A DNA stretch of 64,000 nt from Rubripirellula tenax (lineage in GTDB: Bacteria; Planctomycetota; Planctomycetia; Pirellulales; Pirellulaceae): the NCBI RefSeq assembly GCF_007860125.1, contig NZ_SJPW01000002.1, positions 632,147 to 696,146 of the forward strand, written 5' to 3'. The stretch's first letter is position 1; every line of letters starts with the position of its first letter. The position numbers were made by a program, and so were the translations under genes. The notes beneath the pieces are model-generated. The model saw only the letters and a program-made list of their open reading frames with translations, was not told where the DNA came from and ran no database searches. Below, piece by piece: positions 63,802-64,000 of the stretch.

Positions 63802-64000
63802 TGGACCCGCAGAAAGCATGGATCGAGATGCTTCGATCATGGACCGATCGCGAGTGGTTAGAAGTGGCGGAATACGCGCGAGCCCTGCTGGAATGGCTTG
63901 CTCGCGACGGCTTCCCACCGAAGACGACTCCAATCGGTTCTCTTGGTAACGAGTGCCATCGGAAGATCACGCGAACAGTCGCGCGGCACATGTTGCGTCG
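63801..64000 (+). CDS. Partial gene: single copy of the same repeat unit (cut by window end)
   Basis: ATG 63801 overlaps the previous stop (TAATG), and the frame is open to the window end (66 complete codons). The visible protein begins DPQKAWIEMLRSWTDREWLE and continues with LLEWLARDGFPPKTTPIG. This aligns with both repeats of the upstream protein (W-x-x-ML, helix, G-x-PP-x). It is therefore a paralogue, translationally coupled to its neighbour. Confidence 0.65.
   Translation, partial: MDPQKAWIEMLRSWTDREWLEVAEYARALLEWLARDGFPPKTTPIGSLGNECHRKITRTVARHMLR

Larger units (their letters stand above)
34999..64000. mobile_element. Integrated genomic island at tRNA-Leu (right end outside window)
   Basis: The left border is set by the tRNA-Leu 3' end with a tyrosine recombinase 177 bp downstream. 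Cargo genes look less GC-rich than the leu/hem/glm region. The content is typical of islands: defence-like operon (36.5-47.2 kb), a small biosynthetic cluster, an HTH protein, MT-A70-like, replication-relaxation-like, VirD4/TraG-like and DUF932 genes. No relaxase or full type IV secretion set is visible, so it is either only mobilisable or continues past the window. I found no second copy of the tRNA 3' end, so the right attachment site must be further on. Confidence 0.75.

Overview
The window looks like a planctomycete chromosome of the Pirellulaceae/Rhodopirellula type. The evidence is a DUF1559 protein with a prepilin-like N-terminus, a secreted subtilase with the planctomycete-style ERRLALSAS N-terminal motif and GGND/GDD repeats, a secreted protein ending in DPFG repeats, and wide gene spacing. 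All functional names rest on motif reading and family memory; no database search was run.

Positions 1-34.9 kb are ordinary chromosome. They hold small membrane proteins and lipoproteins, an SF1 (IGHMBP2/UPF1-like) helicase, a DUF1559 protein and a tightly packed minus-strand operon (DUF3311, sodium/solute symporter, SLC13 permease, HrpA helicase, VWA protein). Next come mnmA, prfB with its programmed +1 frameshift, a long coiled-coil protein, an FdhF/YdeP-type molybdoenzyme and the subtilase. A plus-strand housekeeping run follows: glmS, a UDP-glucuronate-4-epimerase-like gene, leuC, leuD and hemL.

At 34.9 kb a tRNA-Leu(CAA) is followed at once by a tyrosine recombinase. Everything from there to the window end reads as an integrated mobile island whose right end is not in the window.

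Its left half carries an eight-gene, minus-strand operon (47.2 to 36.5 kb): AAA ATPase and subtilase (IetAS-like pair), a sigma-factor-like HTH protein, a 197-aa unknown, a fusion of ImmA/IrrE peptidase + UvrD helicase + PD-(D/E)XK/Cas4-like nuclease, a three-repeat ubiquitin-like protein, an E2-like/E1 (ThiF) fusion and DUF6527. Seven genes abut, overlap or nearly so; one 82-bp gap precedes the ubiquitin-like gene. A single good promoter sits so close to the first ATG that the message would be leaderless. This is the most interesting object here: a candidate anti-phage or anti-plasmid system that joins a protease/ATPase module to a bacterial ubiquitin-like conjugation module.

Beside it is a small dioxygenase/ATP-grasp cluster with a divergent TPR-type regulator. 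The right half (50.8-64 kb) is a mobile-element backbone: an HTH protein, an MT-A70-like protein with a broken DPPW motif, small unknowns, two replication-relaxation-like proteins, a VirD4/TraG-like ATPase, a membrane coiled-coil protein, a DUF932 protein and a tandem family of repeat proteins. Its intergenic regions are rich in strong hairpins, including an array of about twelve consecutive stem-loops at 55.2-55.6 kb.
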